DNA of 64,000 bases from Dawidia cretensis (GCF_018598175.1 NZ_JAHESE010000029.1:41638-105637), one strand, 5' to 3'; positions 52,755-60,900 are shown, counted from the first letter of the stretch. Notes: generated by a model from the sequence alone, not told the origin. Program-made: numbers and translations.

Positions 52755-54113
52755 ATGGCGGCAATATTAGTGATTGAAGATGATCTGACCTTTTCACGGA
52801 TCCTGGAGGGCTTTCTGGCGAAGCATGGCTATTCGGTAGAGACCAGTCATCGTGGCAAAGACGGCTTAAAGGCGTTTGCAGCACGCACGTTTGATATGGT
52901 GTTACTCGACTACCGCCTGCCCGACAGCAATGGCCTGGACATTCTGTATGAGATAAAAAAGGCATCACAACATACACCGGTCGTGATCATGACCGGCTTT
53001 TCAGACATTCGCACAGCGGTAAAAGCCATTAAAGACGGTGCGCACGAATACATCACCAAACCGGTTAACCCCGAGGAGCTGTTGATGATCGTCAAGCAGG
53101 CGCTCAAGAAGGAGAAGAAGCTCGCTGTTGCCAGCACGGGCAGCGTAGCCACCGACACGAATGATTTTGTCGAAGGCAAGAGCCAGGCTTCGCGCCAGCT
53201 GCACGAATATATTCGCCTGGTGGCCCCGACCGACATGTCTGTCATCATCGAAGGCGAGAGCGGCACCGGCAAAGAAAACGTAGCCCGTACCATCCACCGT
53301 AAGAGCCAGCGTGCGAAGCAACCCTTCGTAGCGGTCGACTGCGGCGCCCTCTCGAAGGAGCTGGCAGCGAGTGAGCTGTTCGGCCACGTAAAGGGTGCAT
53401 TTACGAGCGCCGTCATGGACAAGACCGGACAATTTGAAGCCGCCCACGGCGGCACCCTGTTCCTCGATGAAGTGGGCAACCTCTCGTACGAAGTACAGGT
53501 AAAATTGCTGCGCGCCATCCAGGAACGTATCGTTACGCCCGTCGGTAGTAATCGTGAGATCAGAGTGGATGTACGCATCATCACCGCGACCAACGATGAC
53601 CTGACCGAGAGCGTACGCAACAGTCACTTCCGCGAAGACCTATATCATCGTCTCAACGAATTTAAGATGAAGGTACCGGCCCTGCGCGAGCGCAACGCCG
53701 ACCTCGACGAATTCCTCGACTTTTTCCGTGGCGCGGCCAACCAGGAGTTAGGCCGCAACGTCACCGGCTTTGACGATGAAGTCCTTCGCATCTTTCACCT
53801 TTACGACTGGCCCGGCAACCTCCGCGAGCTGAAAAACGTGGTAAAGCGCGCAGTCTTACTAACAACCGGAAACATTGTCGATGTTGCTGCATTGCCGGTA
53901 GAAATGATGTCGGCGATTAAGAATCCGTCCACCAGTCCCGGTGCACAGGCAGCGCCTGTCTATGATCTCAAGGTATTGCAAGAAGTGCAGGAGCGCGAGA
54001 TGATTGTGAAGACTTTGCAAGAAGCGCGCTATAATAAATCGAAGGCGGCAAGGATTTTGAATATCGATCGCAAGACGCTCTATCTGAAGATGGAGAAGTA
54101 TGGGATTGAGTAG
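52755..54113 (+). CDS. NtrC-family sigma-54-interacting response regulator
   Basis: 452 residues in three domains. The receiver (1-120) has IEDDLTFSR, VLLDYRL with phospho-Asp, VIMTGFS and ITKPVNP. The AAA+ domain (~140-380) has Walker A GESGTGKENVA, Walker B GTLFLDEVGN and the sigma-54 contact loop as GAFTSA instead of GAFTGA. A Fis-type HTH closes (KSKAARILNIDRKTLYLKM). Convergent, with a 3-bp gap, with the hybrid kinase at 54117, its likely partner. Confidence 0.95.
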   Translation: MAAILVIEDDLTFSRILEGFLAKHGYSVETSHRGKDGLKAFAARTFDMVLLDYRLPDSNGLDILYEIKKASQHTPVVIMTGFSDIRTAVKAIKDGAHEYITKPVNPEELLMIVKQALKKEKKLAVASTGSVATDTNDFVEGKSQASRQLHEYIRLVAPTDMSVIIEGESGTGKENVARTIHRKSQRAKQPFVAVDCGALSKELAASELFGHVKGAFTSAVMDKTGQFEAAHGGTLFLDEVGNLSYEVQVKLLRAIQERIVTPVGSNREIRVDVRIITATNDDLTESVRNSHFREDLYHRLNEFKMKVPALRERNADLDEFLDFFRGAANQELGRNVTGFDDEVLRIFHLYDWPGNLRELKNVVKRAVLLTTGNIVDVAALPVEMMSAIKNPSTSPGAQAAPVYDLKVLQEVQEREMIVKTLQEARYNKSKAARILNIDRKTLYLKMEKYGIE

Positions 54114-54116
54114 CGG

Positions 54117-56642
54117 CTATAGATCACTCAACACCCGCACACTCTTCATCATCTCTTCGACTTCGCCCTGCAACAACATCGCCTCGTCTTTCAGCACGGG
54201 CAGGGTCCCACCATCATGTATTCGCTTTTCCAACGTTCTTAGTCGCACGCTCAGGGGCGTAGCTCCCATCTGTCCCGTGCGGCCCGCGAGTTTGTGTATG
54301 ATCTCCCGTAACAGCGCCGTATCACCGTTGCGCAGACTTGCTTCCAGTCGCTGCAGATCATCCTCGGTCTCTTCCACAAACTGAGTCAACACAGACTGCA
54401 ACAACGACTCATCCCCAAACGTCATCTGCTTTAACACGGACAAGTCAAGCGCTGTCGGGGGCATAGCCGATGCGCTCGCCGCTTCCGACACGGCCTGGGG
54501 CGCGACGGAGAGCCCGAGTGTTTCCAGCAGCTCGTGTTCGTGAAACGGTTTAGAGAGGACGACATCGAAGCCACCATCCAACAGCTTTTGGCGGTCTTGT
54601 GCAAAGACATGGGCCGTCAGGGCAATGAACCGCGTGCTGCGCGGATACTTCTTGCGCAGCGCGGCACAGAGCTCGATGCCGTTGATGCGCGGCATGCGGA
54701 TGTCCATCAGGATGTGTGTGACGGTAGGGTCGGGGGTATGGTCCAGCAATTTTTCGGCTTCCTCGAAAAGCTGGTGTGGAATATTGTTGTTGGTGAAAAT
54801 CAGGCCGCACAGCCGCACGATCATCGGGTCGTCGTCGACAAGCAATACCTTGCCGTGGAAAATACTGAGTTGTCCTGGTGCGGGCGTATGGGCGGCAGGT
54901 TGTGCAGCTTGCGTTGTACGCGCAAAGGCCAGCTGTACGAGGAAAGTCGAGCCGATGCCCGGTTCGCTGGTTACTTCCACCGTACCGCGCTGGGCTTCCA
55001 CCAGCGACTTTACGATGGTCAATCCCAACCCGGAGCCGCCACCGTATTGTTCGGCGACCAACGAGCTGGCCTGCTCGAATTGATTAAAGATGGTCTTCAG
55101 GTCTTCCGGTCGAATGCCAATGCCTGTATCGGTGATTTCAAACGTACAGGCTATTGTGTCGCCGGGTTGTTCAACCGTCCGGACCGTGAGGCGTACGAAG
55201 CCTTTATTGGTGAACTTAATGGCATTGCCCAGCAAGTTGTATAGTATCTGCCGCAGGCGGAACGGATCGCCGAGGAGGCGGTAGTCGAGCGCTTGCTCAT
55301 AGTCGAGCAAGAAGGTGAGACCTTTTTTCTCGGACTGCACACGCATCGCCTCTTCTACCTCGTTTACCAGCGTGCGTAGCGTAAACGGCTCTTCTGCCAG
55401 CGAGAAGTTACCGGAGGAAATGCGGCTATAGTCCAGCACTTCGTTGACGATGTGCAGCAGGTGCTCGGAGGAGCTGTGAATGGCGGCGGCCGCTTCGGGG
55501 CTGCCGGGGCGTTGGCGTAGTTGCTCGGCAAAACCGATAATAGACTGCAGGGGCGTGCGAATCTCGTGGCTCATGTTGGCCAGGAAGCGTTGCTTGATCT
55601 GGCCCAGCTCTTCGGCTTCGTCGCGCGAGCGCTCCAGCTGCTCTTTGTAATAATTGCTTTTGCTGATGTCGATCCAAATGAGGTATACGAGCAGTGCGGC
55701 CACCAGGAAGAATACCACCAGCAACCCGCTGATGCGCGATATACTTTGGTTGAAGAGAGTGCCGGCCTGTTGGTTGGTTTTGCGCATTTGCTGCAGCTCT
55801 TCGTTCTCTACCTCGTGCAGGATGCCCAGCAGCTGGTTGATGAAAAGACTGTTGGCGTGGATCAGCTCCAGCTCGCGGCGTTGCAATCGCCTGTTTTGAC
55901 TGACGCGGTTGTCGTCCAGCTCCCGCATGATCTTTTCCACTTCCTCCAGCGCGTTGCTCTGACGTGCCACGGCCAGCGTGTCCACTTGCACGCTCAGCTC
56001 TTCTTCCACCTTCATATGCTGGGTCGCAGGTGTTGCATCGTTGTTTTTCTTTTTACCAAAGAGCCGGAAACGAGCGGGTTTTTTGTCTTTCTCCGATGCA
56101 ATGGTAGAATCCTTCCAATACGTCGTCGTGGTTTTCTTTTGCGTGGTCACCACGCTGGTATCGCCACCCTGATCGAGGATTACGGCAAGCGTGTCGAGGC
56201 GCTCGGTATACTGGCGGTTGGCCGCCAGCCTTAATTTCAGACGCAAATAAGAGAAGAACAGCTTGTCGCGTTGTTTGAGCACCTGCTTCATTTCGCTGAT
56301 GCGACCGTGCTGGGCGGTGTCCCACGGCATGGCCAGAATGGTGTCGATCTTGGTCGCAACGTTTTTGGACTGTGAAAGGAATGCACGATAAGGCTTATAC
56401 GGATTGCGGATGGCCTCGGCCCGCTGTAATTGGTCCAGTGTCGTGATTTCCTGAAACACCGCATGGAGGGCAGTAAGCTTTTCGTTGGGCTCAGACAGCT
56501 CGTCGACGGTGCTCAGCATGGTGCGAAATGCGAAATGCGTAATGCCCAGGGCCAGCATAATGGCAATCAGGGCAAAGAAGAAGCCTGCCAGGACCTTTCC
56601 TTTTACGGAGACGGGATTCGATTTGTCGCGCGAGTTGACCAT
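54117..56642 (-). CDS. Hybrid histidine kinase (TM-HisKA-HATPase-REC-HPt)
   Basis: ATG 56642 chosen; 841 residues. Helix 1 (~17-36), an extracytoplasmic helical sensor region, helix 2 (~308-328, LLVVFFLVAALLVYLIWI), HisKA with phospho-His MSHEIRTPLQSIIGF, HATPase (ADE-type FEITDTGIGI, GGGSGLGLTIV), receiver (VLLVDDDPMIVRL, ILMDIRMPRI, SKPFHEHEL) and a C-terminal HPt with His in IHKLAGRTGQMGA. A four-step relay on one chain, probably passing phosphate to the convergent NtrC-type regulator. No sensor family recognised. Confidence 0.93.
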   Translation of the reverse strand: MVNSRDKSNPVSVKGKVLAGFFFALIAIMLALGITHFAFRTMLSTVDELSEPNEKLTALHAVFQEITTLDQLQRAEAIRNPYKPYRAFLSQSKNVATKIDTILAMPWDTAQHGRISEMKQVLKQRDKLFFSYLRLKLRLAANRQYTERLDTLAVILDQGGDTSVVTTQKKTTTTYWKDSTIASEKDKKPARFRLFGKKKNNDATPATQHMKVEEELSVQVDTLAVARQSNALEEVEKIMRELDDNRVSQNRRLQRRELELIHANSLFINQLLGILHEVENEELQQMRKTNQQAGTLFNQSISRISGLLVVFFLVAALLVYLIWIDISKSNYYKEQLERSRDEAEELGQIKQRFLANMSHEIRTPLQSIIGFAEQLRQRPGSPEAAAAIHSSSEHLLHIVNEVLDYSRISSGNFSLAEEPFTLRTLVNEVEEAMRVQSEKKGLTFLLDYEQALDYRLLGDPFRLRQILYNLLGNAIKFTNKGFVRLTVRTVEQPGDTIACTFEITDTGIGIRPEDLKTIFNQFEQASSLVAEQYGGGSGLGLTIVKSLVEAQRGTVEVTSEPGIGSTFLVQLAFARTTQAAQPAAHTPAPGQLSIFHGKVLLVDDDPMIVRLCGLIFTNNNIPHQLFEEAEKLLDHTPDPTVTHILMDIRMPRINGIELCAALRKKYPRSTRFIALTAHVFAQDRQKLLDGGFDVVLSKPFHEHELLETLGLSVAPQAVSEAASASAMPPTALDLSVLKQMTFGDESLLQSVLTQFVEETEDDLQRLEASLRNGDTALLREIIHKLAGRTGQMGATPLSVRLRTLEKRIHDGGTLPVLKDEAMLLQGEVEEMMKSVRVLSDL

Positions 56643-56702
56643 GCTGCAGACTGGGGGAGTTCCAATTATTGTTTGAACCAGATAATATGCCAAAAAAAGT
56701 CA

Positions 56703-56742
56703 TAAAATAAAAAAGTCCAGCAGCATCAATGCCGTGGACTTT
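56703..56742 (-). terminator. Intrinsic terminator of the RRM gene
   Basis: aaagtcca (56712-56719) pairs with tggacttt (56735-56742). On the minus strand it is followed by ttttttattttat. Confidence 0.85.
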
Positions 56743-56771
56743 CCCGCCAGAGGCGTATAGGTTAATCGAAA

Positions 56772-57035
56772 TTAATACGGTGCAGCTTCGGCCGTCTTCG
56801 GGTTGGCCGGTTTCACGACGATCTCCCGCCCGTCGAGCTCCTTTTCATTTAGAGAAGCAATGGCCTGCAGGGCCTCATTGTCGTCCGGCATTTCAACAAA
56901 ACCATAGCCTTTGGAGCGGCCGGTTTCCTTGTCGCGTACGATCTTCGCCGAGCTTACCGCGCCATAGGAGGAAAAGGCGGCTTCGAGCTCTTCTTTGCGC
57001 GTCTTGAAATTAAGCTTTGCAACAAAAATGTTCAT
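56772..57035 (-). CDS. RRM-type RNA-binding protein
   Basis: 87 residues from ATG 57035. A single RNA-recognition motif with RNP2 IFVAKLNF and RNP1 KGYGFVEM, and a short C-tail. Such proteins are common in Bacteroidota and are thought to bind single-stranded RNA, with cold- or stress-related regulation. Monocistronic, with its own terminator; the upstream gap 57036-57156 shows no other gene. Confidence 0.95.
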   Translation of the reverse strand: MNIFVAKLNFKTRKEELEAAFSSYGAVSSAKIVRDKETGRSKGYGFVEMPDDNEALQAIASLNEKELDGREIVVKPANPKTAEAAPY

Positions 57036-57156
57036 GATACAGGTGTTATGTAAAACAAAGGGTCTTTGCACAGCGTGCTTTATGGGTCATAGCGGTTAGC
57101 AAAATCCATGCGCGCGTCGCCGCTGCATGTTATCTGTTACTGAGAAAAGAAAAAAT

Positions 57157-57181
57157 GGCCCCACAAAAGTAATGTGGGGCC
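57157..57181 (-). terminator. Terminator of the lmo0937-like gene
   Basis: ggccccaca (57157-57165) pairs with tgtggggcc (57173-57181). On the minus strand it is followed by attttttcttttc. Confidence 0.85.
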
Positions 57182-57210
57182 TGCCCAATAAAAGATATTT
57201 ATAATAACCG

Positions 57211-57363
57211 CTAAACGCTTCGTCCTCTGATAAGCCGTAATAAAACGGCAATGATAGCGACTACCAACAGCAGGTGTATAATACTGCCCACACTGAAAAC
57301 AAATGCCCCTAAGAGCCATCCGATAATCAGGATAACCGCTACTACATATAACAAGTCGTTCAT
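57211..57363 (-). CDS. Lmo0937 family small membrane protein
   Basis: 50 residues from ATG 57363: MNDLLYVVAVILIIGWLLGA, then IIHLLLVVAIIAVLLRLI and GRSV. Two membrane helices and the length fit the lmo0937 family of tiny stress-associated membrane proteins. Longer frames covering it lack coding character. A TGGCAC box lies 49 bp upstream, with terminator downstream, so it is an independent unit. Confidence 0.8.
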   Translation of the reverse strand: MNDLLYVVAVILIIGWLLGAFVFSVGSIIHLLLVVAIIAVLLRLIRGRSV

Positions 57364-57401
57364 AGTCGTAAGTATTAGAGATGGAACTTTGGTATGGCTC
57401 T

Positions 57402-57417
57402 GAAAAATCAAGTGCCA
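57402..57417 (-). promoter_or_regulatory. Sigma-54-like site upstream of the lmo0937-like gene
   Basis: TGGCAC, TTGATT, TTTC on the minus strand (57417 down to 57402), one base longer in the spacer than its neighbours. Its end lies 38 bp before the ATG. The -12 GC of the canonical TTGC is absent, so this is tentative. Confidence 0.35.
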
Positions 57418-57568
57418 GCACTGGCGGGCGTAAAATCTCCGGGGTGGTGAGAAGCATTTTCCAGCCATTGGGGAGGAGAAGTGTTAAGTGGGGAGTAACG
57501 TGCACAAAAGTGTGGATTTTTGCTACACATTGTCCGCTACAGCCTGGAACTACAGGCGTTGCGAACAA

Positions 57569-57583
57569 TGGCATTAAATTTTC
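57569..57583 (+). promoter_or_regulatory. Sigma-54-like site upstream of the 57617 gene
   Basis: TGGCAT, TAAAT, TTTC. The -24/-12 spacing is canonical (GG then 10 nt then the last two bases), but TTTC replaces TTGC. Its end is 33 bp before the ATG at 57617. Confidence 0.4.
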
Positions 57584-57616
57584 CAGTCTTGACACGTATT
57601 AACTGTCTAATGGCTT

Positions 57617-57829
57617 ATGGACGCATTTACTATTGTATTGATCTTTTTTGGCACGTATGGCACCTTTATGACGGCGGCCTACTTTCTTGCCAAAGTATTC
57701 TTCCCGCTAGAGGATGAAACGGCTACCGCCAAGGCTTCCTTGCGCGAGCGTCGTCAATTCGTACCCCGCAGAAGACTGTCTACCAAAGAGCTTCAAACAT
57801 TGCGCGGTACCCTTCGCTACGCCAAGTAA
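57617..57829 (+). CDS. Small single-helix membrane protein
   Basis: 70 residues: a membrane helix (FTIVLIFFGTYGTFMTAAYF), then an acidic spot and a basic tail (SLRERRQFVPRRRLSTKE). No family known to me. It is flanked by a sigma-54-like site upstream and a strong terminator downstream, which supports it as a real gene. Confidence 0.6.
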   Translation: MDAFTIVLIFFGTYGTFMTAAYFLAKVFFPLEDETATAKASLRERRQFVPRRRLSTKELQTLRGTLRYAK

Positions 57830-57840
57830 GAACTGATAGG

Positions 57841-57876
57841 AAAGTATATACGTTACCCACGTATATACTTTTTTTA
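57841..57876 (+). terminator. Intrinsic terminator of the 57617 gene
   Basis: aaagtatatacgt (57841-57853) and acgtatatacttt (57859-57871) pair over 13 bp with a 5-nt loop and a T-run to 57876. It is symmetrical enough to serve the convergent 57899 gene too. Confidence 0.9.
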
Positions 57877-57898
57877 TGCGCGTGTGCGCGTATACAGA

Positions 57899-58099
57899 CT
57901 AGCGAACGCCCTTCACCCGGAAGGTATTGCGCTGCATGGGTTCGGCAGTGTAAGTCGTTTTAGCTTGCAACAATTGAGGCTCCACGCTAACGGTTTTTTT
58001 TGGCTCATCCTCCGCCGTAATGTTCAGCGCGATGACAATCACACCCAGGCAAGTTCCGACTAACAAGCACCGTTTCCTGAATTGTTTTTTGATATTCAT
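57899..58099 (-). CDS. Small secreted or membrane-anchored protein
   Basis: 66 residues from ATG 58099, preceded by aaaggagaggtt, one of the few strong Shine-Dalgarno sequences in the window. The N-terminus (NIKKQFRKRCLLVGTCLGVI) is basic then hydrophobic, like a signal anchor; the remainder is Thr/Glu-rich. Upstream 37 bp away is a sigma-54-like site. Function unknown. Confidence 0.65.
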   Translation of the reverse strand: MNIKKQFRKRCLLVGTCLGVIVIALNITAEDEPKKTVSVEPQLLQAKTTYTAEPMQRNTFRVKGVR

Positions 58100-58135
58100 A
58101 ACCTCTCCTTTCAGATGATTCCCTCCGTAAACGCA

Positions 58136-58150
58136 GAAAAGTTTGTGCCA
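58136..58150 (-). promoter_or_regulatory. Sigma-54-like site upstream of the 57899 gene
   Basis: TGGCAC, AAACT, TTTC on the minus strand, same spacing as at 57569 and 58270, 36 bp from the ATG at 58099. Confidence 0.42.
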
Positions 58151-58269
58151 TTGTGTGTGTTTCCCAAGAATTATAAAGCACTCGGTGAATGACCTATATC
58201 TGTGGAAATTAGCGGTCATAACTCATTGATAAATGGGGAGATAGCCGTTCGTCAAACAAATGTGCTCTT

Positions 58270-58284
58270 TGGCATTATTATTTC
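58270..58284 (+). promoter_or_regulatory. Sigma-54-like site upstream of tiny ORFs
   Basis: TGGCAT, TATTA, TTTC. A transcript from here would run ~440 nt to the terminator at 58699-58738, over a 23-aa and a 73-aa ORF. Confidence 0.35.
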
Positions 58285-58414
58285 TTTATACGTTGACACA
58301 AATGCCGGTATAGGATTAGGCGTGGTTGGAAAAATAATCCGGTAAGCAGCAGCGTTATGTCAATGACAGGCGCTCTGGAATAAAGGAAGAACCAAAGAAT
58401 AACGGTTATATTTT

Positions 58415-58486
58415 ATGAAAACTTTATTGCGCATTGCTACAACCATTATGCTGACGTACGCGTTACTTAGCTTAACTTCCTGGTAA
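58415..58486 (+). CDS. 23-aa hydrophobic peptide ORF
   Basis: KTLLRIATTIMLTYALLSLT after the Met and ending SW, ATG 58415 and TAA 58484-58486. It looks like a signal- or membrane-type peptide. Its place between a sigma-54-like site and a terminator is the only support; it may be a leader peptide or chance. Confidence 0.3.
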   Translation: MKTLLRIATTIMLTYALLSLTSW

Positions 58487-58502
58487 GCGGTTTGCCTTAC
58501 TA

Positions 58503-58724
58503 ATGGAGAATTTGAATAGTACCCGGTTGGCCGATGGATCTTCACACGATCCGGAGGCAAAGAAAATATTTGGAGTGACGTGTGGAAAGGTGCACGGATC
58601 ATCTTTCGTGAATTGTGAAGAAGAAGTATGCTTTTGTTTCATGACCCGTTCCTGGTCGCAGAACACCCAAAAAGCAGAACAACCCAGCACTCCTTACCAG
58701 GAGCCGTCATTTTTAGCTTTATGA
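58503..58724 (+). CDS. Possible 73-aa small protein
   Basis: Starts MENLNSTRLADGSSHDPEAK and contains CGKVHG and CEEEVCFCF with four cysteines. The stop lies inside the right arm of the terminator hairpin, which is unusual for a coding gene and leaves a non-coding RNA as an alternative. No family. Confidence 0.3.
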   Translation: MENLNSTRLADGSSHDPEAKKIFGVTCGKVHGSSFVNCEEEVCFCFMTRSWSQNTQKAEQPSTPYQEPSFLAL

Positions 58725-58738
58725 CGGCTCCTTTTTTT
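58699..58738 (+). terminator. Strong intrinsic terminator
   Basis: aggagccgtcat (58699-58710) and atgacggctcct (58721-58732) pair over 12 bp, followed by T7. Confidence 0.92.
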
Positions 58739-58813
58739 ATGCCCTTCCCGAATACCCCATCATCGATATCACGCATTTTTTCTTGACAATGCGTTTGTTC
58801 ACGTCGGTATAGT

Positions 58814-58881
58814 GCACGTTCACGTGCATGTCAAAACTGATACAGGTTCTGAAGCAAGCCCCATCAAAAGTGATACAGGTG
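58814..58881 (+). mobile_element. Probable remnant of an IS21-like element end
   Basis: tgcacgt, tc, acgtgca (58814-58829) is a perfect inverted repeat. It is followed by two direct repeats, tcaaaactgatacaggt (58832-58848) and tcaaaagtgatacaggt (58865-58881), 33 bp apart. Repeated end sequences of this kind with GTGATAC cores are typical of IS21-family elements. No transposase or helper ATPase gene remains. The rest of 58725-59105 has no credible gene; 58918-58975 has degenerate gatgtcc/gatgacc units. Confidence 0.4.
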
Positions 58882-59105
58882 GGTGGTCAAGCGCTGGGAC
58901 ACTTCCAGTGTACTTCGAGTGATCCACATAGATGTCCTATACATGTCCCACGGATGACCTACGGATGTCCTTACCCTTTAAAGGGGTGGAACATCTATGG
59001 GAGATTCGTAGATACCGATAGGGGAGTGGATAAATCAGACTGGCAGCATACACGCACCGTGCTGCCACTGCCGGGGACTTTGAAAGGAATAAGAACTGAA
59101 AAGAA

Positions 59106-59504
59106 AATTATATGCAAATCGATGTCTACCGATAAACGTGGCAGAGGTCGGTAGAAAGATTGATGGCTGTACCACCTTTTAATGCAAAACATCTTTCTGT
59201 ATCGATCAGCGGCAATACGCGGACAAGCAGCTGTACTTGTTGAGCAAATCCTCGTATCTCCAAAGCGGTAAGCCCACCGACTACGGGTTTTTCATCCATG
59301 ATTGCCTGCAAGGAATAGACTATAGCGTGCCAATGGGGCAGAAACTGACCGCGGACATAGACGCCATGACGCAAGGATGTAAGTACACCACTTTTAACCA
59401 GGTTGTCGATGTCAACCCGGTTAAAGCCTTGCTCCATTAGCCAGGAAGGGATCGTTATCACTCCTTCAGGCAGTAATTCGGCTAATTTCCGTCTTCGTCT
59501 CCAT
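59106..59504 (-). pseudogene. AbiEi-AbiEii toxin-antitoxin remnant
   Basis: Three pieces of an AbiE locus survive on the minus strand. From an ATG at 59504 a +1/-1 shift leads into KLAELLPEGVITIPSWLMEQ and LVKSGVLTSLRHGVYVRG, then VVGGLTALEIRGFAQQ, the N-terminal HTH part of the AbiEi antitoxin. At ~59245 the frame passes directly into VQLLVRVLPLIDTERCFALK and GGTAINL, the start of the AbiEii nucleotidyltransferase toxin. At ~59156 another frameshift continues FYRPLPRLSVDIDLHI with the DxD metal motif. Most of both genes is deleted. Non-functional. Confidence 0.75.
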
Positions 59505-59522
59505 TAAGGATTATCTGACTTT

Positions 59523-59966
59523 TTACTTACAATCTGTCTTCGCTGCAGCTTCGGTAAACTTTGCTGCGCGCTTGTCTTTGAGCACCCAGGTGCCGTTTTG
59601 ATCGACAAGCTCGCCGTGCTGAATGAACAGCGAGTCGGGGGTGAGGCGGAGGATCTTTTCTTCGCGGGCGTTGGTGCCTTCGGCCTGGTAGCTGTAGACG
59701 GCCGTGATGGTGTCGTTTTGCAGGGTGCCGTCCAACGTGCCGGTCATTTTGTCTTTTTCGGCGGGCAGCCAGCGCAGGGTGCCGGTAACGTCGTTGCCGA
59801 CGATTGCCAGCGTCACGAGCAGGGAGTCGTTGCCGGTGATGTTTTGGAAGCAAAGCTCTTGTGCGGTGGAGGCTTCTATGGCATCGGATACGGCGCTACG
59901 CTTTTCAGACGGGCCGCATGCCGCGAGCAGCAACAGGCTGCCGCAAAAGTATACGAATTTTATCAT
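59523..59966 (-). CDS. Hypothetical lipoprotein
   Basis: 147 residues from ATG 59966. Lipobox LLLLAAC gives Cys as the mature N-terminus. The mature part has beta-strand repeats (VTGTLRWLPAEKDKMTGTLD, ITAVYSYQAEGTNAREEKIL), reminiscent of NlpE-like or lipocalin-like beta-barrels in Bacteroidota. It is 15 bp after the lipoprotein at 59982 and shares its direction; one operon likely. Confidence 0.7.
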   Translation of the reverse strand: MIKFVYFCGSLLLLAACGPSEKRSAVSDAIEASTAQELCFQNITGNDSLLVTLAIVGNDVTGTLRWLPAEKDKMTGTLDGTLQNDTITAVYSYQAEGTNAREEKILRLTPDSLFIQHGELVDQNGTWVLKDKRAAKFTEAAAKTDCK

Positions 59967-59981
59967 GGACAATTTGTAGAC

Positions 59982-60449
59982 TTACTCTTCGGAGGTCTGT
60001 ACGGTCTCGGCCGTGTTGCGCGAGTTGAGTGTTGTGGCTGGATCCTGCCAGTGAAGTTTATACACGTCGGTGGTCTGGTTGGCGTACATACGCACAATGA
60101 TCACTTCGTCGCCGATCATTTTGAATTTGTATTTGCCGTTGAGCACGTACGTCCAGTCGAACTCGTCCGTCCACACACGTTGGTCGGTAAATTCGATCTC
60201 CGCGCCCGTCAGCTTGTACACGCCGGCGCCAATGGCTGGGGAATTGGTAAGATCGCTGAAGCCGTTAAAGCTATTGTTTTGGATCACAAGGGTGACGGGC
60301 GTGGGCGTGCAGCGGCCGTCGGGATTGAAGCGGCTAAACTCGCCGGTATAGGTTCCGCTCTTCAGCGCGACCTGCGTATTCCCCTCATTCTTATCGCACG
60401 ATACCAATCCTACACAAAGCAGCACGAGCAGCAGAATTCCATTTTTCAT
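59982..60449 (-). CDS. Hypothetical lipoprotein
   Basis: 155 residues; lipobox VGLVSC after MKNGILLLVLLC. Mature domain is beta-rich (LKSGTYTGEFSRFNPDGRCT, VTLVIQNNSFNGFSD, YVLNGKYKFKMIGDEVIIVR), like small META/lipocalin-type lipoproteins. No motif fixes its role. First gene of a two-lipoprotein operon. Confidence 0.7.
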   Translation of the reverse strand: MKNGILLLVLLCVGLVSCDKNEGNTQVALKSGTYTGEFSRFNPDGRCTPTPVTLVIQNNSFNGFSDLTNSPAIGAGVYKLTGAEIEFTDQRVWTDEFDWTYVLNGKYKFKMIGDEVIIVRMYANQTTDVYKLHWQDPATTLNSRNTAETVQTSEE

Positions 60450-60842
60450 CGTCAGTCGTTGTTACAAATGTTTAGACCCTTCCAGAACTTCATTCGTTGG
60501 AATACTTAAAAATACACGATCTCTTCCGACTTGCCAAGGGTTCGAAACAGACGTTCGCCAAATCACCCGGCAAACGCGGCTATTGGCAGAGAATTAACAA
60601 GAATTTCATGTAAGGCTCCAAAGCATTCCCCATAAAGGGCGTCGCACGCTTCGTCCCGCTGAAGGTGGGACAGCACTCTGCCTGCCTTAGAAATCAGGGA
60701 CGTACGGGCACCCGCCAGACTGCACAAATGCCGCTTGACCTCGATCTGCACTTGCGGGTGACCGCTACCGATGCTAACGGCGCACAAGCTGTGGGAGGGA
60801 AGACGACCATCAATACGGGTGACACTACGCATCCCTAAGAGC
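60450..60842. other. Spacer without a convincing gene
   Basis: A 98-aa minus-strand frame covers 60563-60859 but has no recognisable motif or plausible start region, and overlaps the pgk terminator. I see no RNA gene or repeat here. Confidence 0.4.
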
Positions 60843-60880
60843 AAATAAAAAAGGTTCACGGTATATGCCGTGAACCTTTT
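60843..60880 (-). terminator. Intrinsic terminator of pgk
   Basis: aaaaggttcacgg (60849-60861) pairs with ccgtgaacctttt (60868-60880); on the minus strand a T-run follows (complement of 60844-60852). Confidence 0.9.
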
Positions 60881-60900
60881 CTTATACTCGTTGTATGATC

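Noticed and set aside
57137-57595. 152-codon minus-strand frame over the lmo0937-like gene
   Set aside because: Runs through the terminator and a different frame of the small membrane protein, which has the better coding signal.
58828-59154. 108-codon plus-strand frame over the IS21-like repeats
   Set aside because: The codons run through end repeats and the AbiEii remnant; coding capacity appears accidental.
60563-60859. 98-codon minus-strand frame
   Set aside because: No motif, starts at the pgk terminator, no promoter or ribosome site.
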